A program made the translations under genes and the position numbers. The notes below the pieces were generated by a model. The model searched no databases, was not told the origin of the DNA, and saw only the letters and a list, made by a program, of their open reading frames with translations. From assembly GCF_027172205.1 (NCBI RefSeq), contig NC_070614.1, forward strand, positions 3,377,001 through 3,441,000: a stretch of DNA of 64,000 nt. Reading direction: 5' to 3'. Shown here piece by piece: positions 32,908 through 44,064 of this stretch (positions are counted from its first letter, which is position 1; each line of letters starts with the position of its first letter). This stretch comes from Podarcis raffonei. Lineage: Eukaryota > Chordata > Lepidosauria > Squamata > Lacertidae.

Positions 32908-32919
32908 TGCGCAGGCGCA
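32908..32919. promoter_or_regulatory. NRF-1-like site, CCDC127-proximal
   Basis: TGCGCAGGCGCA is the reverse complement of the site at 32602-32613. It lies about 295 bp away toward CCDC127, so the two sites face outward symmetrically. Confidence 0.6.
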
Positions 32920-33072
32920 GAGAAACCTTAGGTGGTCGCAACTGCTGGGAGGTTGCGGGGGAAGCTTCTTCGCTCTGGTTTCCTCCCTCTTTCCCCGTGA
33001 GGTGGGAGGGCGCTTTGGCAGGAGGGCGCTTAAGAATGCCCACGTTTTATAATAACAATAAGGTATGTTTGT

Positions 33073-33160
33073 ATAGTAAATTTATATTTATTGCCCGCCC
33101 TTCCCCTTAAGTCCCAGGGCGGATCACGGCACCAAAAGCAGAATAAAACAGTCCTTTTTA
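33073..33160 (-). mobile_element. LINE 3' tail at the island edge
   Basis: 'tatttattgcccgcccttcc' and 'agggcggatcacggcacc' form the complement of an L2/CR1-group LINE terminus. Confidence 0.6.
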
Positions 33161-33649
33161 CAGTAGCATTTACGTGTCTGTTTCTACTACGAGGACAAGA
33201 GAAAGCTTGGCAGATGACAAGCGAAAAGGCGGGATCGAACTCGACCCATAAGGTACTTGGGGGCCGGATTTCCTCCCTTGCAGGTGAACTAAAGGCTTCG
33301 CCGGATGCTTTCAAGGCACGTGGAATAGCAACAAACCCGTGTCTTTTTGCCGCCCTTTTCTTGCGTCTCAAACATTAAGTGACCCTTTTATAAGTCAAGT
33401 GAAAGGTTCTGCTTTCCAGAAAGAAAACAGATTTGTGGCTGTGGGTGGAGTTGGCTGGGCTTGTTCCACTTGAGGCTGCGGTTAAGGATTTGTGTGGTTT
33501 AAATGTTCTTCCACTGGAGCAGAAAAAAATTAAAAGTAGAGAGAGCTAATGACATTGAGGGATTGAAGGGTTCTAGCCTAGGCTTTCCTGATAGGCTAGT
33601 TTTCTACATGCAGTGAACCTTTATACTGCCTTTACCTAGGATCAGAGAA

Positions 33650-33745
33650 ACCGTAGCCCTCCTCCAGGTGTTGTTGGGCACCATCTTGGCCACGCCGCTG
33701 GCTGGCGTCAAGCACCTGGTCAGCCACAGGTTCCCCATCTTTGCC
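33650..33745. mobile_element. Degenerate hAT MITE fragment
   Basis: 'ccctcctccaggtgttgttg' and 'cagccacaggttccccatc' resemble the two halves of the palindromic hAT MITE at 36,215-36,358. Confidence 0.5.
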
Positions 33746-33949
33746 ATATATTGGTATGAAAGTGCATACTGGGAGGAGGGGTGTTTTCAGCTACCCCAAC
33801 CCCTAGGGTGGACTGTGAGCAACATCATGGGAGGGGTCTTTCTAGGACGAAGGTGAAACTGTAAAGCTGGCTTGTTATTCTTGCTGTTGGGTGCTAGGTG
33901 TTGTTTACATAGTCTTCTTACATTTATAATGTACGGTGTTTTTTGTTAC

Positions 33950-34585
33950 AGATAGGTAGCCGTGTTGGTCTGCCATAGTCAAAACAAAAATTTTTTTTCC
34001 TTCCAGTAGCACCTTAAAGACCAACTAAGTTAGTTCTTGGTATGAGCTTTCGTGTGCATGCGCACTTCTTCAGATACACTGAAACAGAAGTTGCCAGATC
34101 CTTCTATATAGTGAGAAGGTGGGGAGGGGTATTACTCAGAAGGGTGGTGGGAATGGGTGATTGGCAGATAGCTGTGATGAGCCTGTTGACGACTCTTAAC
34201 GACTGCAATAGGTCTTACAGGTGTTTTAATAGGTCTTACAGGTGTTTTAAAACCATGGAGAGACCTGGTCTGAACAAAGACATTGGATTCTTATCTCATT
34301 ATACATGACAAAGCCATTTTTCACCTTCTCACCCCTTGCTTTTTCCTGTAAGACCTATTGCAGTCGTTAAGAGTCGTCAACAGGCTCATCACAGCTATCT
34401 GCCAATCACCCATTCCCACCACCCTTCTGAGTAATACCCCTCCCCACCTTCTCACTATATAGAAGGATCTGGCAACTTCTGTTTCAGTGTATCTGAAGAA
34501 GTGTGCATGCACGCGAAAGCTCATACCAAGAACTAACTTAGTTGGTCTTTAAGGTGATACTGGAAGGAAAAAAATTTTGTGTGTT
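33950..34585. mobile_element. Penelope-like element end in inverted duplication
   Basis: 'gatagccgtgttggtctgc'-type sequence and 'accttaaagaccaacta' are typical of the pLTR-like ends of reptilian Penelope elements. Two arms (about 33,982-34,221 and 34,345-34,581) are inverted copies of about 237-240 bp around a 123-bp spacer. Both arms yield an identical 60-residue open translation starting MSFRVHAHFFRYTE, so they are nearly identical. Located in CCDC127 intron 1. Confidence 0.8.
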
Positions 34586-34679
34586 TTTTGTGTTTTAAAT
34601 TTGCTATTGTCTTGGTTTGATATGTTATTATGAAATTGACTTTTCACTGTTTGATTTTGAAATGCGTTCCTGTTTTCTT

Positions 34680-34748
34680 TGTTGTAAGCCGCTTTTGAGC
34701 ATGATTTTTTGTGTATGGAAAAGCGGCATAAAAATAAAATGAATGAAT
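34680..34748 (+). mobile_element. LINE 3' tail
   Basis: 'tgtaagccgcttttgagcat' followed by 'ggcataaaaataaaatgaatgaatg' is an L2/CR1-group 3' end on plus. Confidence 0.55.
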
Positions 34749-35574
34749 GAAAGTGCATAGGTGTGCTGTATGTGTGTATCTGTATTGAGGGCTTCTAAGA
34801 GTTTGGGTATATTTCTCAAATGTGGCCATGAAACATATAGAGTGATAGCCCAAAGGTCAGTGGCCTCTAGCAGTAGTTAGTGCTTAAAGGAGTGACCTGT
34901 GAGCACCTGGTTTACATCATACAGTCAAAAAAACTGGGCCTCTTCTACATGTGCGTGCATCGCTTGATTCCTATAAACACAGGGCTAGTTCACACTGGCA
35001 TGTTCATAACTTCAGGTTAAAATAAAGTGATCCGTGAATTAATATGATAGTGACTTACAGCTTCCTTTGTAGTTTACATGTAACCTTCTGCGAGTATTTA
35101 ATTGATACTGTTTTAGGAGCAATAAATATAGTTTTTGCAATGGCCATGCTGGCTGAAACAGTAACTAAAACAAATAAATGAAAACAGTAATGGAGATGCC
35201 TGTGTGAATGGGCTACCACAGAGCTGGCACTGCCAGTAGAATTGTCAGTTAGTCTGATGTCATTTCAGGCACCCAAGTGCTTTTTGGTTTAATTAAATCA
35301 GTGGCCAGTCACAGTAGAGAAATTAAGTAATGTGTGTCTTACATCAATACAGATGCACATGAAGCCTGGCAGCTAAGCGTGAACTGATTCATTTGAAATG
35401 CATTGCATTTCTGGTGACATCTGAGCGAATGAAAGTTTTGTCTGTTAATGTCCATTCACGGATGGATATTATCATTTGAACTGGCATAAAGAGGTAAATA
35501 GTCAAGGGAAACTTGGGCCCTTTGAAACAGCTTCTGGATATGTAGATTGTTAACAGTGGGATATGCAGGTACAA

Positions 35575-35622
35575 ATTATTTATTTATTTCTACCCCGCCC
35601 ATCTGGCTGGGTTTCACCTTTA
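35575..35622 (-). mobile_element. LINE 3' tail fragment
   Basis: 'tttctaccccgcccatctgg' is the complement of the L2-group tail also seen at 7,905 and 53,500. Confidence 0.6.
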
Positions 35623-36214
35623 TTTTTGTGACAGCAGAAAAGTTATATAAAGTCAAGTTATATAAAGTTAAGTCAGTAAATTTTTATTTCTTAACACCTT
35701 TAGGACTCTTTTGTCAATTATTATGGAAATATCCTCTCTCCCACTGTTAAACAGATTGCTGTTGAAATTATTATAAATACTGGCACAGGGCTTGCATTGG
35801 GATGAACTCAGATCTCATGATATTCCATGTCCTAAAAAGAGAAAAGTTCGTGTTTTCCCTCGAACCCTTGATCTTACCACTTTTAGCAAGGAAAGATAAA
35901 ATTATACTTTAAATTAGAAACCTGGTGTTGCCAATTTAAAAAGTTCATTGAAATAAAAATAATTTTAGTACTGTATTCAGAAATGTATGCCTATGTTTCC
36001 TTGCAAAACATGAACTGTTTAACTTAATTTTAGTTCCAGGATGGCTTTGATCAAGAGGCTTTTCCCTTTATCTTCTGAGTGATCAAATTTGTTTGACTGC
36101 TAAAGAGAAATTAAGGGTAAGGATTTATTTATTTCTCTTGTGTCCTTGTCTTTCATGTTCATTTAATGTTTCATTTAGAAATGCTGTGAATATTCAAAAG
36201 TACTGAAGTGCTAG

Positions 36215-36358
36215 TAAACCTGGGGTGGGGGTCCTGTGGCCCTACAGATGCTGCTGAACTATAACTCCCCTCATCCCTGGTCACTGGCCATGCTGGCTGG
36301 GGCTGATGCAAATGGCGGTTCAGCAACATCTGGAGAGCCACAGGTTCCCCATCCCTTT
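36215..36358. mobile_element. hAT palindromic MITE
   Basis: Arms 'ggccctacagatgctgctga' and 'ttcagcaacatctggagagc' enclose 'tggccatgctggctggggc'. The outer ends are 'ctggggtgggggtcctgtgg' and 'ccacaggttccccatccc'. This is a common reptilian hAT MITE. No exact flanking duplication recognised. Confidence 0.8.
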
Positions 36359-36637
36359 TGTACATGCCCTATGATTGAATTTTGGAAAGCATCTGCCTAA
36401 CCTCTGCATGAAATGTTCCACATTTACTGGCCTGGCCATTTTCTTGTGAACGGCTTTGTATGCCCTGACAAGAGGTACCTTTGCATAGATGAGATGGAAG
36501 TGAAAGTAATAGGCTGGGCTGGCCAAATGCAGGCTGGGGAGCCTGTGTGTTTTCACCTGAGAGAAAGCCCTCTGAATGACCTTTGCTCCCAGGAACACCA
36601 GTGAGTAAAAGCACAAGGCCAGTTAGGTGTTTCCTTT

Positions 36638-37463
36638 TTTAAAAAAAATAATATTTATTAAAGTTTTAAAGGTTACAAAAAGAAAAAAGAGAATACACCA
36701 AATTAAGCAAAAACAAGACAACACATCACAATAAGGAAAAAAGAAAAAAAAGAAAAAGAAAGAAAAAACAGAAAAATAGAAACAATTAAAAAACACAATG
36801 AACCTTCCCATAACTTATCTTTCATTTGCTTCTTTCCTTGACCTCCTCACACCTCCCTTTTTTGTATTCTAGTTCAGTTAGCTATTTCAGCAAATCCTTT
36901 CCATCTTTCCCAGTTTTTGTCCTATAATTTATCTTAATATAATATAACTTTACTTTCCCTCTTTTCACCAATTAACAGTCTATTTTTACTTAATCCTTTA
37001 TGACATTTCTGCTAAAGCCACATAACTTCATTCCAACATCCTTCTAACATTCCTTAATTTTACAGTGTTTCTGTAAATAAACTTTAAATTTCTTCCAATC
37101 TTCTTCCACCGACTCTTCTCCCTGGTCTCGGATTCTGCCAATCATTTCCGCCAGTTCCATGTAGTCCATCACCTTCATCTTCCATTCTTCCCGGGTGGGT
37201 AGATCTTGTGTCTTCCAATGCTTTGCGATAAGTATTCTTGCTGCTGTTGTAGCATACATAAAGAAAGTTCTATCCTTCTTTGGCACCAATTGGCTGACCA
37301 TGCCCAGGAGAAAGGCCTCTGGTTTCTTCAGAAAGGTATATTTAAATACCTTTTTCATTTCATTATAGATCATCTCCCAGAAAGTCTTAATCCTTGAGCA
37401 TGTCCACCAAAGGTGAAAGAATGTACCTTCAGTCTCTTTACATTTCCAACATTTGTTATCGGG
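36638..37463 (-). mobile_element. 5'-truncated L1 insertion with 18-bp target-site duplication
   Basis: CAGTTAGGTGTTTCCTTT is present at 36620-36637 and again, perfectly, at 37464-37481. On minus the insert encodes the L1 ORF2 C-terminus (FKYTFLKKPEAFLLGM, MYATTAARILIAKHWK) with an open frame of about 110 codons. An A-rich 3' UTR follows toward 36,638. It is truncated upstream of the zinc-knuckle-like segment. The perfect duplication and open frame indicate a young insertion, antisense in CCDC127 intron 1. Confidence 0.95.
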
Positions 37464-37940
37464 CAGTTAGGTGTTTCCTTTGTACTATCAGTAGCAAGGA
37501 AACAATTCCCTTTCTCTTATCCATGCCTGTTACCATGATTATTCCCACAGGAATGTGTAAGGAATATGTCTATATGGATGGGCTATGAGTGAAAATGTGA
37601 AGGGAAATCAGCAGGAGAAGCGGAAACTAGGGCAAAGTTGGGGGCAGGAAAGTAGTAGTAGGTGAGGAGCAAGTAAAGGGTCAAATGATGCAGCGGAAAG
37701 AAGGAAGAGGGCAAAGAGAAAGGAAGGTGGACAGAGCCAATGCACAGGAGGGAATCTGAGACTGGCTCACCTTCATGGCCACATCCCCACTCCTTGGTGG
37801 GCGTTGAACTATTCCACCCCTTCCCTTGAGAGTTGTATTGGTAGTGGTTCAATTTAAATGCATCTGTTGAGAATGAATTTTACAGTCAGGTATTAAAACA
37901 ACCTAAATGTTTTGTTTCCTCTAATTTGAAAGGTCTGTCC

Positions 37941-40149
37941 ATGAATAATTTAAATGACCCTCCTAACTGGAACATCCAGCCTAATGCAAGGGATGATGAA
38001 GGCCATGGAAGCAAATGGAATTATGCTTTGTTGGTTCCCATGTTGGGGCTGGCTGCCTTCCGTAAGTGACGTTTGAAATAAAATTAGACTTTCTCCTTTT
38101 TGCAGTGTGTTGGATGAGTTATCTTGACAGGAATTGGTACAAACTGGACTGGGCAATTTAATGTAGCAAGTTCTTAGAAACCTTTTTTTACGCTGTGAAC
38201 CGTCCTGAGATCTATGGATGAAAGACAGTATACAGATTGAATAAATTGTAAAAATAATATCTTTTAAAAAACTGCAGTGGGCTTGACCTAATGTGGGGAA
38301 AAGTCAACCAAAGCCAATGTAAACTTAGGGAAAGAAATATGTGTTACTTTTTAAAATAAAGAGTAAGAGTGGTGGCCATACATAGGAAATGTGCAAACCT
38401 GGCGTTAGATGTGTTTATTATGGGTAAATAATTTTCTCCTAAAAAATGTAGTTTTCAAGTTCTTAATGTAATATTTCCTCTGGTCCAGAAGTATAAAGTG
38501 CATATAAAAAGTCAAATCACTATAATTGTTTGTTTGTGTTGTTTTTTTTTTGGGGGGGGGGGTTGGTGAGGCTCCAGGAGAGATAAATTAAAGTAATGGC
38601 TAGAATCCAAAGAATGCTTTGACAAATTCCAGATAAGCAGGGAGTTTGGGCTTTGTGCTTTTTGCCACTTAAAAAAAAAAAGGTAAAGGACCCCAAGACG
38701 GTTAAGTCCAATCAAAGGGGGCTATGGGGTGCGACACTCATCTCACTTTCAGGCGAAGGGAGCAGGCGTTTGTCTACAGACAGCTTTATGGGTCATGTGG
38801 CCAGCAGGACTAAACCACTTCTGGCACAAGGGAACACCCTGACGAGTGCCAGAGCTCACAGAAACACTGTTTAACTTCCCGTCGCAGCAGTACCGCTACT
38901 AGCTGCTCTTCATATCACATAACAAGACTATTGAAATTGAGGTGACTTTCAAACACAACATGTGCTTTCAGAAGTAATGGGGGTTCCTTTAAATAAATAA
39001 GGAAGCCTAGGGTGGCTGTTGGAATGTCATCATAGTATTTATGTATGCATCTCTATTTCAGAAAATAATAATACTGTAGTCAAGGGTCTCTCACTTTCTT
39101 TCTCTTTGTTTGCCGTGTTGGCAACTTATTTTTAACTGGGGTCGTATTCTAAATCTAGCAAGTGCCAAAACTTTCACCCCACCCATAGGCTCAACCCCCC
39201 TGCACGTTTATTATGATTTATTAAATTTCTTAGTCGCTTTATCTTGCCCAAGGCAACCCAAAGCGACTTACAAACAAAGCCACCTAGATACATTAAAACC
39301 AAGGAGGGGGAAATGCGTTAAAAACATCCCTGTACTCCCCAGTGGGACTTTGTCAGATCTAGGCATAGTTTAACAGATAGGATTTTCATTAATGTTGGGG
39401 CTATTTTTGGAAGTATTATTAGATATTTTTGTTGCAAAATTTCAGTATTAATCATGAGGTATTAATCATGCATTGCAGGTTGGATCTGGTCCAGGGAGTC
39501 TCAGAAAGAGATAGAAAGAGAGAGAAAAGATATCTATAGAAAGCTCTCATTAGTACAGAGAGAACTTGAATCTAAATATCGTGACATAATCACAGAAAAC
39601 CGCCGCACAGTTGCCCATTTGGAACTGGAACTGGAAAAGGAACGGAACAGGACAGTGAGTTACCGTGAAGCCCTTGTCTCGCAGAGCCGTAAACTGGTAG
39701 AAGAAAGAAGAACTTTGGAACAAGAACGTACAAAATTAGAACAAGAGAAGGAGATTCTGCAGCACTCTGGAGCTGCCGGTGCTTTGTATCAGAATTGCCT
39801 GGAGAAGGAAGAGCAGTGGCAAAAGAGAGCAACTACTTTACTAAAAGATTTTGAAGATGCTCTTACGGAAAGGCAGGACATCTACTGTAGCCTTGTGCTA
39901 CCAAGACACCGGCGACTGGAAGTGGAGAAGAATTTGCTTATTAGAGCAGCAACTGATCCAGTTGCTGTGGACCTGGACCTGGAAACTGGCTTAAAAGATA
40001 TTTTCCGGCATGATACCTATTGCAGTAATTTGCTTAATACCAATAAACGTCAGAATGGAAGGCTAATGTGGCTCTACCTTCGATACTGGGAATTATCTGC
40101 TGAGCTCAAAAAGTTCAAGAGGGTAGAGAAGGTCATGTTGGGAAAGTAG
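37941..40149 (+). CDS. CCDC127: Coiled-coil domain-containing protein 127
   Basis: Two coding exons: 37941-38061 (acceptor AG before 37933, donor C|GTAAGT) and 39479-40149 (acceptor TTGCAG). They join to 263 aa (human 260). The N-terminus MNNLNDPPNWNI is the vertebrate CCDC127 start. A hydrophobic stretch YALLVPMLGLAAF (about 28-40) looks like a membrane anchor. A long charged coiled coil (about 45-130) follows, rich in Glu, Arg and Lys. The conserved C-terminal part contains LTERQDIYCSL, HDTYCSN and NTNKRQNGRLMWLY. The 5' UTR exon should lie in the CpG island near 32.9-33.06 kb, but I could not fix it. I recall the protein as mitochondria-associated; its biochemical role is not established to me. 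The first intron holds a young L1 and the Penelope inverted repeat. Confidence 0.98.
38165..38262 (+). mobile_element. LINE 3' tail
   Basis: 'acgctgtgaaccgtcctgag' followed by 'cagtatacagattgaataaa' is an L2/CR1-group terminus, in CCDC127 intron 2. Confidence 0.6.
38675..38910 (-). mobile_element. Sauria-type SINE, 5'-truncated
   Basis: On minus the 3' tail is intact, seen on plus as GGTAAAGGACCCC after an A run. The body ('gggtcatgtggccagcagga', 'agaaacactgtttaacttcc') is present. The tRNA head and part of the body are missing. In CCDC127 intron 2. Confidence 0.85.
39205..39292 (-). mobile_element. LINE 3' tail
   Basis: 'aatttcttagtcgctttatc' and 'aaagcgacttacaaacaaag' form a minus-oriented L2/CR1-group terminus, close to the CCDC127 exon 3 acceptor. 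Confidence 0.55.
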
Positions 40150-40512
40150 TAGCTAAAAATTACCGAGTATCAATACAATACACGTGTCAGATATGGCCGA
40201 TTTCCTCTGGGATCTCAGCTTCACCACCATATATGTATTGGTCATTTAACAGACTATCTTAAGCACTTAATGTCTTTATTTGACTCGCCAAGGTGAATGG
40301 TGATTGTGTGGTACCATAATGCTCAGGTTAATTTCTCTGGTGGGTTTTGTTAACTGCAGCCCTCTGCATGTTTACTCAGAAATAAATTTCACTGTTTCAG
40401 TGGGGCTTATTCCCAGACAAGTGTGCTTTAGGGTTGCAGCTTAGATCAGGGTACTGGGCTTAAAAGACAATGACTTCAGCTTCTTCCACTTGCATGACAA
40501 CACCTTTTCTGT

Positions 40513-40518
40513 AATAAA
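40513..40518 (+). terminator. Candidate CCDC127 polyadenylation signal (AATAAA)
   Basis: AATAAA lies about 365 nt after the stop. Other candidates are at 40381-40386 and 40733-40738; the last is inside a LINE tail. Confidence 0.35.
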
Positions 40519-40679
40519 TCTTACTATGCTACTTGGAAGCAACTATTCTTAATTAGTGTTTTTGCTGTTTTCAGTCTGAGAGTCTACTATTTATGGCTGA
40601 GAAAGCATCTCTCTATAAATTGTTGGAAGTGTGTGATCAAGTTCTCAAGTTAGTCACCTTTGTGATCTGAACTAAGCTA

Positions 40680-40752
40680 CATGTAACACTGTAAACCCTG
40701 TGATCCGTGGATGAAAGGTGGTATATAAATTTAATAAAGAATAATAATAATG
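40680..40752 (+). mobile_element. LINE 3' tail downstream of CCDC127
   Basis: 'actgtaaaccctgtgatccg' then 'ggtggtatataaatttaata' and AAT repeats. It supplies an AATAAA in the sense of CCDC127. Confidence 0.6.
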
Positions 40753-41349
40753 CTTAATGTCATTAAGTGACCTTTTATTAATAGTTGGTTTGTGCAGCAT
40801 GAGATCAGAGTTTATTAGCAAGGCCTCCACCGAACTGATTTTCAAGGCCTATGGATCATGTGAAACAGTAGTCAGAAAGACGATTGCCCTGAGCAAGTGC
40901 AGAGTGCCTTTTGATTACCAGTGAATGACCACAGTCAGCCCCTGCCCATCTGCGATGAAAAAGGAGGAATTTCCAGGCTGGGAGGTGCCTTTCTCTCAGC
41001 CTAAAACTCTGGAATCTCTATTTTTAGAATAAAGCAGTGTGCGTCTGTGCTCTGTTTAACTTTGAAGTGGACATTATTGAGACTAGATGCTTCATGTCTT
41101 TTAAGGTTGCTTTGTAAATACGTACTTCTCTGCTCACCTATCAAAAATCAGAATCTTCTCCTAATGACCAAGCAGAAAAGCTTTTATAAACTGGAAATAC
41201 CTATTGGCACGTCACAACTAGCATAGGCAAGATAGCAGCATTTGTGGACTTACTTGCAAGGCAAATTTAAGGTGTTTTACATTAAAGGCAAAATAACCAC
41301 TCATTTGTCATTTCATTTTCGTAGATATTTGCTCTACCTTCTACTACTA

Positions 41350-41589
41350 CAGTGGTACCTCCGGTTACGAACTTAATCCATTCCGGAGGTCCGTTTGTAA
41401 CCCCAAACCGCTCATAACATGAAGCACACTTTAGCGAATGGCGCCTTGCGCTGCCGCACTGCTGGTGCGTGACTTTCGCTCATATCCCGGGGCAAAGTTT
41501 GCAACAAGGGGCATCTACTTCCAGGTTAGCGGAGCTCGTAACCCGCAATGTTCGCAAGGAGGATGGTACGTAACACGGAAGTTCCACTG
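41350..41589. mobile_element. CAGTGGTACC-family MITE with TA duplication
   Basis: The left end CAGTGGTACCTCC and the right end GGAAGTTCCACTG are inverted. TA flanks both sides (41348-41349 and 41590-41591). Internally it is a diverged copy of 850-1,053. Confidence 0.8.
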
Positions 41590-42049
41590 TACTGGTAGTT
41601 GTGTCATTTGATGGTATCGGTTTCACTTTCAGCAGATAACATGAATTTCTAAAAAACTAGTACAGTATATTACAGATACCAGTAAAGGCTAATACTTATT
41701 TTATTATTAATATCCTGCCTCTTTCTCTGAGTTTTAGCAGTGCCCAGGAGCAATGACAGCAGCACTAGAAAAGAGTGTCTAGATTAGATTTGAAGAAGGC
41801 TGTTGGTACTTCCATTGTTTCAAATGCCATTCTTGAGGAAAACATTGCTATTTTTAACTGGCTTTTTGCTTAAAGCTTATTTATTATCTGATACTTAGTT
41901 GTAATACTATATTGGTGCATTTGTCTCTGTTTACACACACATGCTAATAGGCCGTGTCTTTAGCAGAAGACCCAGTTGTGTCTAATGCAGGAAATGAACC
42001 CAGAGAACCAATAAAGTCTCCATATAGTTTTCTTCCCGATCAGCCACGA

Positions 42050-42545
42050 TCAACAAGTTGATTCCCGGGTGATTGCGGGCTCATTTTCCTCAGTGGTGGA
42101 AAAAAAGCATCCACACGCGCGCCGCCCTGACCTTGCAGGAGTTGGTTGTTGCTGGGCCACTGGCGCCCTGCTATGCCAGCTTTTCAGAAGCCCCTGCCGG
42201 CAGGCTGTAGTAAGTTGGCTCCGGCAGGAGGCTTTGTGGATCCCCGGCCATGGCAGTCTACCCATGCGATCAGGCATTGTTAGACTGTTCCTTAGCACCT
42301 GTCCCCCCCCCCCCCGCAATGGCCCTAGCGAAGGTGATCAGGGAGCGGGAGCATCGCCCGTGACAAAGGCCCACCTAAGCGCTGTGTCGGAGGCGAGCGG
42401 CAGTGCGTCTATTGTTTTGTGAGCGATTTATGGTGTGCTATAACTTTGGATTCCCCCCCCCACGGGTAGATCACTGCTAGTTTTTTATTCCAGGAGTAGA
42501 TTGCAATCTCTTGAGAGTTGGACAACCCTGTATTACAAGATACTG
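42050..42545. other. GC-rich island-like stretch of unknown origin
   Basis: The segment is unusually GC-rich for this gap, with 'cacacgcgcgccgccctgac' and a C homopolymer near 42,303. Frames of about 90-117 codons open on both strands, as expected from base composition. The right part ('agagttggacaaccctgta') resembles a hAT MITE end. I see no splice sites or family match and favour old transposon sequence. Confidence 0.35.
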
Positions 42546-43324
42546 CCTTGAAGTGTGGTAGAGCGGCTGGAAGGGTTTGTAGATCTGTGTACGATAGGGG
42601 CGAGGGGGCAGAAAGAGGCAGAACCTGCATTTCATGCCAGGTGTAATTATTTCTCGTGAATATCTTTATTTCTGGTTTGGTGGTATAACATTTTTTATGG
42701 CCAGTATACCCTTTGAACATTATTTAGAATCTCCCCCTTCCCTCTGAAATCTCTTTCCCCTTCCTTCCACAAGTTGCAGCTCTGCCACCACTTTTCCACC
42801 TCCTCTGGTTTTAGGTCTCCTTCTCTTCTGAATGAAGCTCATTCAGCTTGAACTGAATGCATGTGCCCTACCACACCTCCTCTTTATCCAGAAATCCTCT
42901 TCAAAATCCCATTCTTGCTTGGTTGGCAACTGTCCCATGTTTGCAAGACGATTTTGTTGCTTTCTCTAGGCAAAAACTGAAAGCCTAGACAACTCTGTCA
43001 AGAGTCAAATTCACTCAGCATCTAAGTTCTCTTCTTAACCTCACAAGCTGAATCTGAAGGAGGGGAGGGGACTTTTCTGCAGGGCTGCCCGTCTGCTGCA
43101 TGATGGGTTCCCACTGCTGAACTCTCTCAGTCTTTAAGCTTCCTTAACCACAAGGGACTATGGTTGCTCACATTCTCCCCTTTTTCGTGTTTCTTGTCCC
43201 TCTCTGTTTACTTGTTTTTCCTCACAGGCAGGAGATATATCAGCTCTTTACAGCAAAGGCTTGTGCTACCCTGTGAAAATCCATATAAATTGTTGATACT
43301 GTATAAAAACAGCTACATAACAAG

Positions 43325-43402
43325 GGAAACTAGTTGGTCACTGCGAGAACAAGGTGCCTTTGGCCTGATTCAGCAGGGCTTTTCTTGTGTTCTTAAAACA
43401 AG
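43325..43402 (+). mobile_element. CR1-group LINE 3' end fragment
   Basis: 'agttggtcactgcgagaaca' and 'cctgattcagcagggctttt' end in a 'cttgtgttctta' tail. Same family as 30,950-31,567. Confidence 0.65.
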
Positions 43403-43468
43403 CCTTGAAGAATAGAATTATATCATTTGTCCATAGTTTGCCAAGGCAAATTACACAGTTTTTGACTA

Positions 43469-43810
43469 CTGTATTGGCCCGAATATAAGCTGCACCTTTA
43501 AAATTCAAGGGAGGGGGAGGAAGAAAAAAAAAATACCTGAATAAATCCATCCCTAAGTCGATCCTGGGAAATGTTTCTCCCAAGGGGCATTTCAATAGTT
43601 TCCCTGTGGGCTCCCACTAGAGGGAGGTGGTAAGAGGCCTCTTTCTCTTCCCTGCTCCTGTTTCCCACCAAATTAAGAGTGGCAGCAGCAGCAGCAGCCA
43701 GGCATGTGGGGCAGGAAAAGGGTTTGGAGGGTGGGTGAGTGGACGGCCCAGGCTCCCGGGCTGCTTCCGGGGGGGGGGGGGGGGGAGCCACGCCGCTTTG
43801 CCGGCGGCAT
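43469..43810. mobile_element. Possible one-ended TIR element
   Basis: 'actgtattggcccgaatata' followed by 'agctgcacc' resembles the CCGTATTTTTCGCCC...GCGCACC ends at 27,223, and the GC-rich interior is similar in character. No matching right end is found. Confidence 0.35.
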
Positions 43811-44026
43811 AAGGTCACAAATAAGCTATGCTTTTAACTTTTCACTGTCAGAATTTGGGGGGAAAGCCAATACACTATATTGCCTCTAAAACAGTCTGGT
43901 CTCAAATGAAAAACATAGACAGTAGTGCAATCTGATGTGTGTCTTCACAGAAGTACATACTTAAGCTGGGAGTGAGCTCACTGAGTCTTACTCCCAGGAA
44001 ATAAATCTGCATTCTTCTGTTAACTT

Positions 44027-44027
<1 letters not shown>

Positions 44028-44060
<33 letters not shown>
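44028..44060. repeat. (AT)n microsatellite
   Basis: About sixteen AT units at the 3' end of the minus-strand L1 at 44,031-44,843, probably grown from its tail. Confidence 0.95.

Positions 44061-44064
<4 letters not shown>

Noticed and set aside
33100-37900. Additional coding exon of CCDC127 upstream of the ATG at 37,941
   Set aside because: The conserved protein begins at MNNLNDPPNWNI. Upstream sequence is repeats and intron; only a noncoding first exon is expected.
42050-42422. 117- and 89-codon frames on opposite strands
   Set aside because: Same DNA open on both strands because of base composition; no family resemblance.
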